From Candidatus Fimadaptatus faecigallinarum (lineage in GTDB: Bacteria; Bacillota; Clostridia; Christensenellales; Aristaeellaceae), in the NCBI GenBank assembly GCA_018714445.1, contig DVNK01000051.1, positions 1 to 64,000 of the forward strand: a DNA stretch of 64,000 bases, written 5' to 3'. The notes under the pieces were generated by a model. It was not told the origin of the DNA. It saw only the letters and a list, made by a program, of their open reading frames with translations, and made no database searches. This document shows positions 7,878 through 17,976 of this stretch, piece after piece. Each line of letters begins with the position of its first letter. Position 1 is the first letter of the stretch. The position numbers and the translations under genes were made by a program.

Positions 7878-10472
7878 TCATATTATAGGCCCATCCGCGT
7901 CCTTTGTCAATATCGGAACGTCCGGACATTTGAACTCATACGCGCCCGAACCGAAATCTTTACGGAAATCGCCCAGCTTAAACATGCACAGCGTGTTCTC
8001 GGGCACTTCCAGCTTTACCGCAAGCTCGTCATCTTCGCGCTTGAGCGCAATCGAGATGCGGCCGTACAGGCTGTCGTAATGGCAGCTCAGGTGATCCCAG
8101 TTCTCCGGCAGATGCGGCGCAACGCTGAAGCGCTTGTATCCCGCCATGCGCTCGTCGACATTTATGCCCGCCAATACTTCGACCATCCAGTCGAGTATGC
8201 AGCCATATGCATAGTGGTTGAACGAGTTCATGGCGTCGCTCCAGAAGGAGCCATCCGGCTTTATGCCATCCCAGTGTTCCCAGATAGTCGTCGCACCCTG
8301 TTTGACCGAGTACAGCCACGACGGGAACTCCTCGCGTTCAAGCAGCTTGAGCGCCACATCCAACCGCCCGTACCGGCTCAGCACATAGCACAGGTATGGC
8401 GTGCCCAGGAAGCCCGTCGTGAGATGATTGTCGTTGGTCTCGATGAGCTTGACCAGCGAATCCACTGTGCGCTGCACGGCGCCCTCGGGAACCAGGTCAA
8501 ACATCAGCGCCAACACGTGCGCAGTCTGCGTAGGCACAGCCAACCGACCGTTTGCCGTGAAGAACTCGCGCTTGAAGAAGTCCACTATATCGTTATGCAG
8601 GCGCATATAGTTGGCGCTCTCCGCGCTGTAACCCAGCACCTGCGCGGCCTTACTCATTATAAGCGTCGAGTAGGCATAGTATGCCGTCGCAGTCAGATCG
8701 TTGGGAGTCGCACCCAGATAGCTGCCTTCCTTGGCATCCAGTGCCAGCCAGTCACCATAGTGGAATCCGCTGTCCCAGTACACGCCCTTGTTGGCGACGC
8801 TGCGCACATGTTCTACCCACTTTTTCATCATCGGGTAGTTCTTCTTTAGTTCGCGCTTGTCGCCGTAGCAGATATAAAGCGTCCACGGGCAGATGGTCGC
8901 CGCGTCAGCCCAGCCGCACGCCGAATCGCCGTTTTTCAGCACATCGGGTATCACGTGCGGTATGCCGCCGTTTTCAAGCTGATCGCATGCCATGTCGTCC
9001 AGCCACTTGGAGTAGAACGCGCGCGTATCGTTCAAGAAACACGCTGTGCGAATAAACACCTGCGCGTCTCCGGTCCAGCCCAGCCGCTCGTCGCGCTGCG
9101 GGCAATCAGTGGGCACATCGACCGAGTTTCCCTTAAAACCCCAACGCACATTGCTTACCAACTGGTTTATAAGCGGATTGGAGCACTCGAAGTCACCGGT
9201 CGAAGCCATGTCCGAATCCAGCACTACGCCCTCAAAGTTGTCGCTCTGCGCAAACCCCGGGAACTCTATAACGCGTATGTACCTAAATCCCTGGAACGTG
9301 AAGTGCGGCTCGAAAACTTCCTCGCCATCGCCCGAAAGTATGTAGTTTATGTCGTTGCGCGCTTTACGCATGTTGGCGGTGTAGAAGTTACCGTCCTTGT
9401 CCAGCACCTCGGCAAAGCCCAGCCGTACTCTATCGCCCTTGGCGCCGCTCACGCGCACGCGCACAAAGCCTACCATGTTCTGGCCAAAGTCGAACACAGT
9501 CTCGCCGGCGGGCGTCTTGATCTTGGCTATGGGCTTGATTGTCTCCTGCGGGCGCACGAACTCACCGGTCTGCATAGTCATTATGCGCTTGTCCACGCGC
9601 ACCAGCTCGCACTTTACAAAGTGTCCGCCGTCAAGCGTATCGCACCAGCGCGGATCGGCCAGATTGGCGTCGTACGTCTCGCCGTGGTACAGCTCGCTAA
9701 ACGTTATCGGTCCCAGCCCGCTCTGCCAGTCCTCGCCGGTCTGTATCACCTGGCGACGGCCGTCGGCATAAGTTATATGGAGCTGTACAAACAGCGCGTT
9801 TTTCTTGCCAAACGTATTGCGGTTGTCCTGCCAGACCAGATCGCCCTTGTACCAGCCCGCTCCCACTACGGCGCCTACGACGTTTTGCCCCTGACGCAAC
9901 CGCTCAGTGACATCATATGCCTGAACCTGCAGGTGCTTGTTATACGAAAGGAAGCCCGGCGCAAAGTATGCGTCGCCGACCTTGCTGCCGTTCAAGTGGA
10001 AGTCATACATGCCCAGCGCAGTCACATACGCCTTGGCGTGAACCACCTCGCCATTGACGTCAAAGCCGTTTCGGAAGTATATGCCACACGAATCCTCAGG
10101 CTTATCCAACGGCGATGCTATGAAATCAGCATGGAATCCATCGGGATCAAATATGCCGGTTTCAAACGACGAGGTCGCCCATTCGCTCTTTTCGCGATGG
10201 TTGTCCTCAATGCGCACGCGGAACCAGTAACGCGTATCGGGCGCAAGCGGCTCACCACGATACTCGCAAAGCTGGCTCTGATCGCCTGAGAGCCGGCCGC
10301 TATCCCATACCAGCGACTCAAAGCTCTGATCCGTTGACAGCTGTATCTGATAACAGCTCTGAGCACACGCACGCGCATCGCTGTGAATCTTCCAACTGAA
10401 GCGCGGCTTATCGGTCGCAATGCCTATTGGCGAGGCAAAGTTTTCGCATTTTAAGTCGTAAATCGTAAGCAT
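7878..10472 (-). CDS. Alpha-L-rhamnosidase (GH78)
   Basis: 'NPLINQLVSNVRWGFKGNSVDVPTDCPQRDERLGWTGDAQVF' and 'TTIWEHWDGI...SFNHYAYG' are GH78 catalytic-region motifs; N-terminal Fn3-like region. Confidence 0.93.
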   Translation of the reverse strand: MLTIYDLKCENFASPIGIATDKPRFSWKIHSDARACAQSCYQIQLSTDQSFESLVWDSGRLSGDQSQLCEYRGEPLAPDTRYWFRVRIEDNHREKSEWATSSFETGIFDPDGFHADFIASPLDKPEDSCGIYFRNGFDVNGEVVHAKAYVTALGMYDFHLNGSKVGDAYFAPGFLSYNKHLQVQAYDVTERLRQGQNVVGAVVGAGWYKGDLVWQDNRNTFGKKNALFVQLHITYADGRRQVIQTGEDWQSGLGPITFSELYHGETYDANLADPRWCDTLDGGHFVKCELVRVDKRIMTMQTGEFVRPQETIKPIAKIKTPAGETVFDFGQNMVGFVRVRVSGAKGDRVRLGFAEVLDKDGNFYTANMRKARNDINYILSGDGEEVFEPHFTFQGFRYIRVIEFPGFAQSDNFEGVVLDSDMASTGDFECSNPLINQLVSNVRWGFKGNSVDVPTDCPQRDERLGWTGDAQVFIRTACFLNDTRAFYSKWLDDMACDQLENGGIPHVIPDVLKNGDSACGWADAATICPWTLYICYGDKRELKKNYPMMKKWVEHVRSVANKGVYWDSGFHYGDWLALDAKEGSYLGATPNDLTATAYYAYSTLIMSKAAQVLGYSAESANYMRLHNDIVDFFKREFFTANGRLAVPTQTAHVLALMFDLVPEGAVQRTVDSLVKLIETNDNHLTTGFLGTPYLCYVLSRYGRLDVALKLLEREEFPSWLYSVKQGATTIWEHWDGIKPDGSFWSDAMNSFNHYAYGCILDWMVEVLAGINVDERMAGYKRFSVAPHLPENWDHLSCHYDSLYGRISIALKREDDELAVKLEVPENTLCMFKLGDFRKDFGSGAYEFKCPDVPILTKDADGPII
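7882..7910 (-). promoter_or_regulatory. gcv operon promoter
   Basis: Minus strand TTGACA (7910-7905) - 17 nt - TATAAT (7887-7882), overlapping the 3' end of the GH78 ORF. Confidence 0.75.
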
Positions 10473-10638
10473 TGGCGTGCCTCCTGTATTTTATATGTAG
10501 ATTATAGCACATGCTTTTCGCGTTTGCCAGCGCATTTTACAACTTGTGGCAGAATTGCGGAAAATTCGCTTGACCATAGGCATCATTGGGTGTGCAAAAG
10601 CCGTGCCCGATCATTCATGCATCTGCTTCGCGCAACGC

Positions 10639-10669
10639 AAAAAAGAACCGCCCACATACAGGCGGCTCT
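10639..10669 (-). terminator. Rho-independent terminator after the cobO/signal peptidase operon
   Basis: Minus strand AGAGCCGCCTGTATGTGGGCGGTTCTTTTTT. Confidence 0.8.
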
Positions 10670-10673
10670 ACCA

Positions 10674-11201
10674 TCAATACTCTATTCCTCTGCGCGCTGC
10701 TATGCCCTGATCCATCGGGTGGCGCAACATGCGCATTTCTGTCACGTAATCGCACACGGCTATCAGCTCATCGCCCGCGCCGCGACCCGTAAGCACAATC
10801 TCCAACCCCGGACGCCGCGACCTGACCAGTTCACACAATTCGTTCTGGCTGAATGCGCCCAGATATGTCGCGCTCAGCGCTTCATCCAATATGAGCATCT
10901 GTGCGCTGCCGGATGCGCATTCTGTCCGCGCTCGCTCGAACAGCTCGCGCTGCGCCTGCGTATATTCGGCGCGCTCGACATCGTTCATGTCCCACACAAA
11001 CTTATCGCAGTCGGTGAGCGCACGCTCGAACTCCACGCCCAACGACTCCAGTTGCCGCTGCTCTCCAGTGGGTTGTTGCTTCATGAACTGCATCACGCGC
11101 ACTCGCATGCCGCACCCACGCGCTCTGACTGCCAGTCCCATCGCCGCGGTGGTCTTGCCCTTGCCGTCGCCGGTATACAGATGTGCCAGCGCTATGCTCA
11201 T
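10674..11201 (-). CDS. cobO: Cob(I)yrinic acid a,c-diamide adenosyltransferase
   Basis: 'LYTGDGKGKTTAAMGLAVRARG', 'LILDEALSATYLG', 'VLTGRGAGDELI'; BtuR/CobO family. Confidence 0.92.
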   Translation of the reverse strand: MSIALAHLYTGDGKGKTTAAMGLAVRARGCGMRVRVMQFMKQQPTGEQRQLESLGVEFERALTDCDKFVWDMNDVERAEYTQAQRELFERARTECASGSAQMLILDEALSATYLGAFSQNELCELVRSRRPGLEIVLTGRGAGDELIAVCDYVTEMRMLRHPMDQGIAARRGIEY

Positions 11202-11860
11202 TGCGCATCCTCCGTGTACTGCTGTTCGACGGTGCCCGCACGATCAAACGGATAGAACAGGTACCGCACGCGGCCCACTATCTGCGAGCGGCTCAGCGGC
11301 CCCACTGAACGCGAGTCATTTGAATTGGCGCGATTGTCGCCCATCACAAAGTACTCGTCTTCGCCCAACGTTATTGGGCCAAAGTCGCGCGTTGTCGGAT
11401 ATGAGATGAAGTCTTCATCCAGCGCTTCGCCATTTAAATATGTAACTCCGCCCCTTATCTCAAGCGTATCGCCCGGCAGGGCTATCAGGCGCTTGATATA
11501 GTTCTCCTTGGAGTTCGGATAGTGGCAGATCACGACCGTGCCACGCTCGGGTTCGCCGATCAGATAGTCAAACTTGGTCACAAACACGCGGTCGCCAGTA
11601 AACAGCGTATCATTCATCGAAGGGCCGTCTACCACTATCGGCTCGAACACATACGAGCGCACCAGGAACACAACTGCCAGCGTGCAGACGATCAGTACCA
11701 GCCAATCGCGCGTCTCCTTGACGATCTTCTTCCTGCGCTCAGCCTTGCGCTTGAGCTCGCCTTCATCCTCGGCCAGCTCGAGCAGCTTCTTGGGCGCTTC
11801 TGCGCCTTCATCTTGCGGCTCAGGCTTTTGTTGATTTTCGAGCTCAGGCTTGTTATCCAT
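11198..11860 (-). CDS. lepB: Signal peptidase I (copy 1)
   Basis: 'VDGPSMNDTL' Ser motif, 'YIKRLIALPGD' Lys motif, 'VMGDNRANSNDSR'; N-terminal TM. Confidence 0.93.
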   Translation of the reverse strand: MDNKPELENQQKPEPQDEGAEAPKKLLELAEDEGELKRKAERRKKIVKETRDWLVLIVCTLAVVFLVRSYVFEPIVVDGPSMNDTLFTGDRVFVTKFDYLIGEPERGTVVICHYPNSKENYIKRLIALPGDTLEIRGGVTYLNGEALDEDFISYPTTRDFGPITLGEDEYFVMGDNRANSNDSRSVGPLSRSQIVGRVRYLFYPFDRAGTVEQQYTEDAQ

Positions 11861-11947
11861 ACGAATACTTCCTTTCGCAATGCTGTATCATATATCGTCT
11901 TGCGCGCCACCGCGCAACCATGTCCCGTAAAAGTGCTTTGGCAGTAC

Positions 11948-12439
11948 TCACAGCCGCCAGCCGATCCGGCCCGCACGCGCAATCGGCCATATCCTCAACA
12001 CCGCTACCGCGCGAATATCCCGCGCACGCAACGGCCCCACGGATCGACTGTCCCGCGAATTAGTCCTGTTATCACCTAGCACAAAGTACTGACCCGCACC
12101 AAGTTCAATCGGCCCGAATCTACGCCGGGTAATCCGCGTGACATACCCTTCGTGCAATTGCCGGCCGTCTATGAACAATTCGCCGTCGTGCAACTCAAGC
12201 TTTTCGCCCGGCAGCCCAATCAGCCGCTTTATATAGTACCGCCGCTCGTTAGGGTATCGGCATATTACGACGTCTCCGCGCCGCAGCCGCCCCAACCGCG
12301 CCGGCAGTTTGAGCGATATCAGCCTGTCGCCGCTATGCAATGTCTCGCGCATCGAGTCGCCCTTGACGCACACCGGCAGCACAACCAGCCATCGCAACAG
12401 CGCCGCAATACTGAGCGCCAGCACAACATCAAACCACAT
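11948..12439 (-). CDS. Signal peptidase I (copy 2)
   Basis: 'VKGDSMRETL', 'YYIKRLIGLPGE', 'VLGDNRTNSRDSRSVGPL'; probable start 12439 (ORF open to 12490). Confidence 0.9.
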   Translation of the reverse strand: MWFDVVLALSIAALLRWLVVLPVCVKGDSMRETLHSGDRLISLKLPARLGRLRRGDVVICRYPNERRYYIKRLIGLPGEKLELHDGELFIDGRQLHEGYVTRITRRRFGPIELGAGQYFVLGDNRTNSRDSRSVGPLRARDIRAVAVLRIWPIARAGRIGWRL

Positions 12440-12461
12440 CGCGCTCAAACCTGCTTCCGCA

Positions 12462-13349
12462 CTAATTGGCCACCTCGCGCACAGCGTCAAACGGGTACAC
12501 TACCCATCGCACGCGCCCAACCATATCATCGGCACGCAGCGTGCCCACGTCGCTGGCACGACTATCGTGGCTTATCGCGCGATTGTCGCCCAGCAGCATG
12601 TACTGTCCATCGCCTATGAGCACCGGACCATAGTCTTCCGTGGCCGCAAACTCGACGTAGCTCTCGGCGATCTGCGCGCCGTTTACGTAAGTGCATCCGT
12701 CCCTTATCTCAAACTCGTCACCCGGCAACGCTATGACGCGCTTTATAAACGTGCCGTCGCGGTTGGGATATCGGCATACCACTACGTCGCCACGCGCTGG
12801 TTCGGCGGTCAAATAGTCAAAGCGCGTGACCAACAGCACCTCGCCGCTTGCAAGCGTGGGACTCATTGACGGACCTTCGACGCGCACCAGTTCGAACACA
12901 AACCCGCGCACGACAAACCCCACCAACGCTGCAAGCGCCAGTGTGACGACCCATGACCCAATCTCGCGCCATACGCGCCGGCTGTGCGTTGATCTGCGCG
13001 CTCTGCGCCGCGCATGCTCAGCGCCATGAGGCGCAGGCGTCCGTTTACGGCGGGCCTGAGTTCGCGGCGTACTTTGAGCCGGTGCAGGCCGTGCACTGCG
13101 TGAAGCGTGGCCGACTCCCTCGTTATACACATAAGCCGGGCGCGAATCCGATCTGCGTTGCCCAGCTTGTGCATCTCCCGAAGCTGTACGCGACCGCACT
13201 GACGTTTCGGCCTGACGTTGACCTCGATCAGGCCGCGCGCCACGGTGTCGCGACACATAGCCCAGTTCGTCTGCGCCAGATCCATGGGGCAAGCTCCGAC
13301 TGCGCGCCGCGCTCTGTGCACCCCGCGTCGGTTCACGCGCGTTCATCAT
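12462..13349 (-). CDS. Signal peptidase I (copy 3) with a long basic cytosolic N-terminal extension
   Basis: 'VEGPSMSPTL', 'FIKRVIALPGD', 'LLGDNRAISHDSR'; start at 13349/13346 supported by a GGAGGCGG Shine-Dalgarno; about 140 Arg/Ser/Ala-rich residues precede the TM segment. Confidence 0.87.
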   Translation of the reverse strand: MMNAREPTRGAQSAARSRSLPHGSGADELGYVSRHRGARPDRGQRQAETSVRSRTASGDAQAGQRRSDSRPAYVYNEGVGHASRSARPAPAQSTPRTQARRKRTPAPHGAEHARRRARRSTHSRRVWREIGSWVVTLALAALVGFVVRGFVFELVRVEGPSMSPTLASGEVLLVTRFDYLTAEPARGDVVVCRYPNRDGTFIKRVIALPGDEFEIRDGCTYVNGAQIAESYVEFAATEDYGPVLIGDGQYMLLGDNRAISHDSRASDVGTLRADDMVGRVRWVVYPFDAVREVAN

Positions 13350-13539
13350 CCGCCTCCGATGCGTGCTGCACGAGCTTCCTGACCCGCTTTTCAAACTCGG
13401 CGCGGTCTAGCATGACCAGTCGCCCGCAGCCCTGACAGCGTATCTTTACGTCCGCACCCGTGCGCACTATCGTCCATTTATCGCTGCCGCACGGATGCGC
13501 CTTGCGCATCTGGACCACATCGCCTAACGCTATCAGCAT
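13333..13539 (-). CDS. DUF951 family small protein
   Basis: 'ALGDVVQMRKAHPCGSDKWTIVRTGADVKIRCQGCGRLVMLDRAEFEKRVRK' is the DUF951 pattern. Confidence 0.88.
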   Translation of the reverse strand: MLIALGDVVQMRKAHPCGSDKWTIVRTGADVKIRCQGCGRLVMLDRAEFEKRVRKLVQHASEADDERA

Positions 13540-13694
13540 CCATTACACCTCGCAACAGTACGGGCCGCCGCATCCATACGGCAGCCACTTGCAATTATAG
13601 ACCGTGATATCAGTATATTCAAGTGTTTTTGTGTTATGAAGCAGGTACATACTTTCGCGCATATCGCCGCTCGCGCCACATTTGCGCCACAGTA

Positions 13695-15461
13695 TCACAC
13701 ATTATGCGCTTCGCCATTGTAAACATAGCCGCTCATCGGATCGAGCGTTATGGTCGTGCCGGTGCGCAATACCGAGCAGGCATTCTCAGCCGAATGTATG
13801 ACCGGTATTTCAAGCGTCAAGGCGGCAATCGACGCATGGCATGCCGAGCCTTCGCACTCGACTATGACGCCCGACGCCCGACGCAGATACGGCAGGAAAC
13901 TGTTATCAGTCTGCTTGGCGACGAGTATATCGCCCGGGGTAAAGTTGCTCGCCGCCTCAGCCAGCGTATGCGCAACGCATACCCGCCCTACGACCGGCTC
14001 ATCGCCTATGCCGCGTCCACGCAGCAACACGTCGCCTATAACATGCACCTTTATCAGATTCGTGGTGCCGCTCATGCCCACCGGCACGCCTGCCGTGATT
14101 ATAGCCACGTCGCCCACATTCAAAAAGCCGTGCGCCAGCGCCGCGTCTATCGAGCGCGACACCATTTCATCGGTATTGTCGCTGTGCTGTACCAGCAGCG
14201 ACATCACGCCCCACACGCAGGCCAACTGATTATAGACGCGTTGATTCTCGGTAGTGGCAATAAGCGTACACGCCGGACGGTACTTCGACACCTTGCGCGC
14301 AGTCGAACCGCGATGCGTGGGCGTGATTATGGCCGCCGCATTGAGGTCAGCGGCTATCGTAGTGCAGGCATAGCTGACCGCGTTGGTTATTGAGAAGTTG
14401 ACGTCAAAGCTCTCCTGAACGCCCTTGGGCTCGGAGTTGCGGTGAGCTTCGGTGTGATTGGCTATGCGCACCATCGTCTTGAGCGCCTCCAGAGGATACC
14501 GGCCTGATGCCGTCTCTCCGGACAGCATGATGCAGTCCGTGCCATCCAGTATCGAATTGGCTACGTCGGAAACCTCGGCGCGCGTCGGACGCGGGTTGCG
14601 TATCATGGAATCAAGCATCTGAGTCGCGGTGATTACAGGCTTGCCCAGGTGATTGCACTTGGATATCATGTTCTTTTGAATCAGCGGTACCTCCTGTATC
14701 GGCACCTCAACGCCCAGATCGCCACGCGCGACCATCAAACCATCGGCAAGCGTAATTATCTCGTCTACGTTTTGCACGCCCTCTTCGTTTTCGATTTTGG
14801 CGTATATCTGCACGTCTTCGCTGCCGGTTTCCTCAATCACATGCCTGAGTTCCAGCACGTCCGCCGCCTTGCGCACGAATGACGCTGCGATAAGATCTAT
14901 GCCCATTTTGCAGCCGAACTTTATGTCGTCGACATCCCGCTCAGTCACCGCCGGCAGGTTCAGCTTTACGCCCGGTACGTTTATGCCCTTGTGATTGCTT
15001 ATCACGCCGCCATTGAGCACATTGCAGATTATGCGATTTCGGTCTATCTCCTCGACCGTCATCTCGACCAAACCATCGTCTATCAGTATGCGCGAGTCCT
15101 GACTCACATCCTTGCAGAGGTTGTCATAGGTTATGCAGGCGTAGTCCTTCGTGCCGGGTATGTCCTCGCCGCAGATCAGCGTAAACTTCTGTCCGGGCTC
15201 GAGTTGCACGCTGTCACCTTCGAAGTTGCGCAGCCGTATTTCGGGACCCTTGGTATCCAGCATGATCGCCAGCGGCACACCCTTTTCGGCGCGCAGTCGT
15301 TTGAGCAGTTCAATGGTCTCGCCGTGCGACGCATGGTCGCCGTGGCTCATGTTCAGTCGCGCGACGTTCATGCCCGCGTCTATCAGCGCGCGCAACATCT
15401 GCTCGGAACGGCTCGCCGGGCCGATAGTGCAAATTATCTTAGTCTTTCTCACGCAAACCAT
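13695..15461 (-). CDS. pyk: Pyruvate kinase with C-terminal PEP-utiliser-like domain
   Basis: 'TKIICTIGPASRS', 'MVARGDLGVEVP', 'TQMLDSMIRNPRPTRAEVSDVANSILDGTDCIMLSGETASG'; 588 aa with 'HASIAALTLEIPVI' C-terminal extension. Confidence 0.95.
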   Translation of the reverse strand: MVCVRKTKIICTIGPASRSEQMLRALIDAGMNVARLNMSHGDHASHGETIELLKRLRAEKGVPLAIMLDTKGPEIRLRNFEGDSVQLEPGQKFTLICGEDIPGTKDYACITYDNLCKDVSQDSRILIDDGLVEMTVEEIDRNRIICNVLNGGVISNHKGINVPGVKLNLPAVTERDVDDIKFGCKMGIDLIAASFVRKAADVLELRHVIEETGSEDVQIYAKIENEEGVQNVDEIITLADGLMVARGDLGVEVPIQEVPLIQKNMISKCNHLGKPVITATQMLDSMIRNPRPTRAEVSDVANSILDGTDCIMLSGETASGRYPLEALKTMVRIANHTEAHRNSEPKGVQESFDVNFSITNAVSYACTTIAADLNAAAIITPTHRGSTARKVSKYRPACTLIATTENQRVYNQLACVWGVMSLLVQHSDNTDEMVSRSIDAALAHGFLNVGDVAIITAGVPVGMSGTTNLIKVHVIGDVLLRGRGIGDEPVVGRVCVAHTLAEAASNFTPGDILVAKQTDNSFLPYLRRASGVIVECEGSACHASIAALTLEIPVIHSAENACSVLRTGTTITLDPMSGYVYNGEAHNV

Positions 15462-15633
15462 CCTCTACGTTCTGAATTCAGAGATATTATATCAGAAATT
15501 TGTGCAAATTAACAGCGCAAATTGGCAAATCTCATCGATTTGCCGTATGCACGGCAATTTTACGCCATTTGTCGATGGCCCTTGCCTTAGGCAGCGATAT
15601 GTATTATAATCCAAGTCTGGGACTCGAACAGCA

Positions 15634-15670
15634 AAAGGCGGCGGCCAGATGAACTCCGACCGCCGCGCGG
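15634..15670 (-). terminator. Rho-independent terminator after the aldo/keto reductase
   Basis: Minus strand GGCGGTCGGAGTTCATCTGGCCGCCGCCTTTTGC. Confidence 0.6.
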
Positions 15671-15674
15671 CATG

Positions 15675-16823
15675 TCACCTTCCAAACAGCGACAGCGCAC
15701 GCTGCATGCGCGCCTTGACCGGCACATCGAACGGACAGCGTATCTCACACCGCCCGCACGCAATGCAGTGACGCGCTGTATGCTCAAGCGATAAGTAGTG
15801 CTCGCGCACGCTTTGGGGCACTTCCTTCTGCGACAGCGCCAGATCGAGGTACTTGTTGACCTGCGCGATGTCTATCTTAGCCGGACAGGGCAGACAGTGA
15901 TTGCAGTACATGCAATGCCCCACCAGCGAAAACTTGGGCGCATGCATCATAAGCCGCGCATAATCGCGCTCCTCTGCCGACGCATCCTCATAGGCCACGG
16001 CGGCATATACCTCCTCGGGCGTCTGCGCGCCCACCAGCACGCTTGCAACTGCCGGCCGCGTCAGCGCATAGCTCATCAGCTGATGCACAGTGAAGGCCTT
16101 GCCAAACGGCGAACCCGCATCGCTGAGCAGTGATCCCGCGCCCAGGCTCTTCATTACCGTTATGCCCACGCCGCGCGCCTCGCACTCGCGGTACAGCTGC
16201 GCCCGCACCGGATTGGGCGTCAATTGGTCGAGCTGGTAACTCTCGGACTTGAACAGGTCGTCGATCTTGGTGCTCTCGCTGAGAAGGTCATAAGCCGGAT
16301 TGAGCGAGAACATAAGCACCTCAATCAGCCCCGAGCGCACCGCCGCCAGCGCCGTCGCCGGATTATGCGACGACATGCCCAACGCGCGTATCACGCCGTC
16401 GCGTTTGAGCTTTAGCGCATATTCCATTACGTCGCTGTGCTCCAGCGCCGCCCAGTCGTCCGGCTCGTCGACGAAATGCAGCATGCCTACGTCGATGTAG
16501 TCGGTACCCAGCCGCTTCAGGTAGTCCTCGACAAACGCCCTGCATGCACCCAGATCGCGCGAACGCGCATACTGGCCATCCTGCCATACTGAGCCGATGT
16601 GGCCCTGAAGCATCACGCGCTCGCGCCGGCCGCGCAGCGCCGCACCTATATTTGAGCGCACCTCGGGCTCGGACATGAACGTGTCCAGGTAATTGATTCC
16701 CGAGTCCAGCGCCGCGCTTATGACCGCGCTCACCTGACTTGCGGGCTTGCCCTGCAGGTGTTCGCAGCCCAGTCCAACCTCGCTTGCCATCATGCCGGTC
16801 CGGCCCAGCGCACGCATTTTCAT
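15675..16823 (-). CDS. Aldo/keto reductase with C-terminal 4Fe-4S ferredoxin-type domain
   Basis: 'LGRTGMMASEVGLGCEHL', 'CMYCNHCLPCPAKIDI', 'CIACGRCEIRCPFDV'. Confidence 0.88.
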   Translation of the reverse strand: MKMRALGRTGMMASEVGLGCEHLQGKPASQVSAVISAALDSGINYLDTFMSEPEVRSNIGAALRGRRERVMLQGHIGSVWQDGQYARSRDLGACRAFVEDYLKRLGTDYIDVGMLHFVDEPDDWAALEHSDVMEYALKLKRDGVIRALGMSSHNPATALAAVRSGLIEVLMFSLNPAYDLLSESTKIDDLFKSESYQLDQLTPNPVRAQLYRECEARGVGITVMKSLGAGSLLSDAGSPFGKAFTVHQLMSYALTRPAVASVLVGAQTPEEVYAAVAYEDASAEERDYARLMMHAPKFSLVGHCMYCNHCLPCPAKIDIAQVNKYLDLALSQKEVPQSVREHYLSLEHTARHCIACGRCEIRCPFDVPVKARMQRALSLFGR

Positions 16824-16954
16824 AACGCTCTACCTCCGTTGCCGCGCGCGGGCATGCCGCACGCATATTGTCAATTTGTATTACTTCCATTATAGCGCGT
16901 CGAACGCCGATTTACAAGCTAATTCCGGCCGTGCAGGCCGATTGGAGGGATTTT

Positions 16955-17245
16955 ATGGCCTATACTATAATGTTGGCGGTGCTGCCGTTTGTAATAATAG
17001 GGCTCAATGTAGGCGCCTTTGCGCTCATGGGCATTGACAAGCGCCGCGCGCGCCGCAATCAGTGGCGCATCAGCGAACGCACGCTCTGGTTAAGCGCACT
17101 GCCATTTGCCGCGCCCGGCGCATATGCCGGCATGCGCGCATTCCACCACAAGACGCGTCATCGCGCATTCCGGTTCGGCATGCCGGCATTAGCGCTGGTT
17201 CAACTTGCGTTAATGGCATGGCTGAGCTATATAGTGCTGCGCTGA
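16955..17245 (+). CDS. DUF1294 family membrane protein
   Basis: 'NVGAFALMGIDKRRARRNQWRISERTLWLSALPFAAPGAYAGMRAFHHKTRH'; start 16955 preceded by TTGGAGGG. Confidence 0.88.
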   Translation: MAYTIMLAVLPFVIIGLNVGAFALMGIDKRRARRNQWRISERTLWLSALPFAAPGAYAGMRAFHHKTRHRAFRFGMPALALVQLALMAWLSYIVLR

Positions 17246-17976
17246 GCGCCGATGATGTGCAGCACTGCCTCACGCGCCAGCATTATGCCCGCAACCGGCG
17301 GTACGAACATGGTCGAACCTGGAGTCGCACGCCGCGCTCTTGATTCATCAGATGTACCGTCCGAGTACGCATCTGGTTCAACGCGCGGTGGAGTCGGCTG
17401 CTCGCGCGAATACACGACCTTGAGCGCCGATACGCCGCGCTTGCGCAGCTCGCGCCTCATAACACGGCACAGCGGACATACATCCGTCGAATAGATGTCG
17501 GCGACCTCCAGCCGCGTCGGGTCGAACTTGTTTCCGGTACCCATGCAGCTTATAAGCGGCACATCCATGCCGATGCACAACTCGGCCAACGCAAGCTTGG
17601 CTGCTACCATGTCGACCGCATCTATAACGTAGTCCACATCCGTGCCAAACGGCGCCGCATCCCCGGGCATGAACATGCGCGCCAACGCATCTACGCGCAT
17701 TTCAGGATTGATGTCCAACATGCGCCGGCGCGCCGCTTCGACCTTATACTCGCCCAATGTCGAATGCAGCGCAACGATCTGACGGTTTATGTTGCTCATG
17801 GCGACGCGGTCGCCGTCGATAAGCGTCACATGTCCTACGCCGCTGCGAGCCAGCGTCTCGGCGGTAAATCCGCCCACGCCCCCTACGCCAAACAGCACTA
17901 CATGCGCCTGCGCGAGCCGGCTCAGCGCATCTGAGCCTATCAGCATGTTCAACCTGTCAAATTCGCCCGCCATCAC
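17227..17976 (-). CDS. tcdA: tRNA threonylcarbamoyladenosine dehydratase (TcdA/CsdL-type ThiF/E1-like)
   Basis: 'VVLFGVGGVGGFTAETLARSGVGHVTLIDGDRVAMSNINRQ' and 'CPLCRVMRRELRKRGV'. Confidence 0.9.
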   Translation of the reverse strand: MMAGEFDRLNMLIGSDALSRLAQAHVVLFGVGGVGGFTAETLARSGVGHVTLIDGDRVAMSNINRQIVALHSTLGEYKVEAARRRMLDINPEMRVDALARMFMPGDAAPFGTDVDYVIDAVDMVAAKLALAELCIGMDVPLISCMGTGNKFDPTRLEVADIYSTDVCPLCRVMRRELRKRGVSALKVVYSREQPTPPRVEPDAYSDGTSDESRARRATPGSTMFVPPVAGIMLAREAVLHIIGAQRSTI

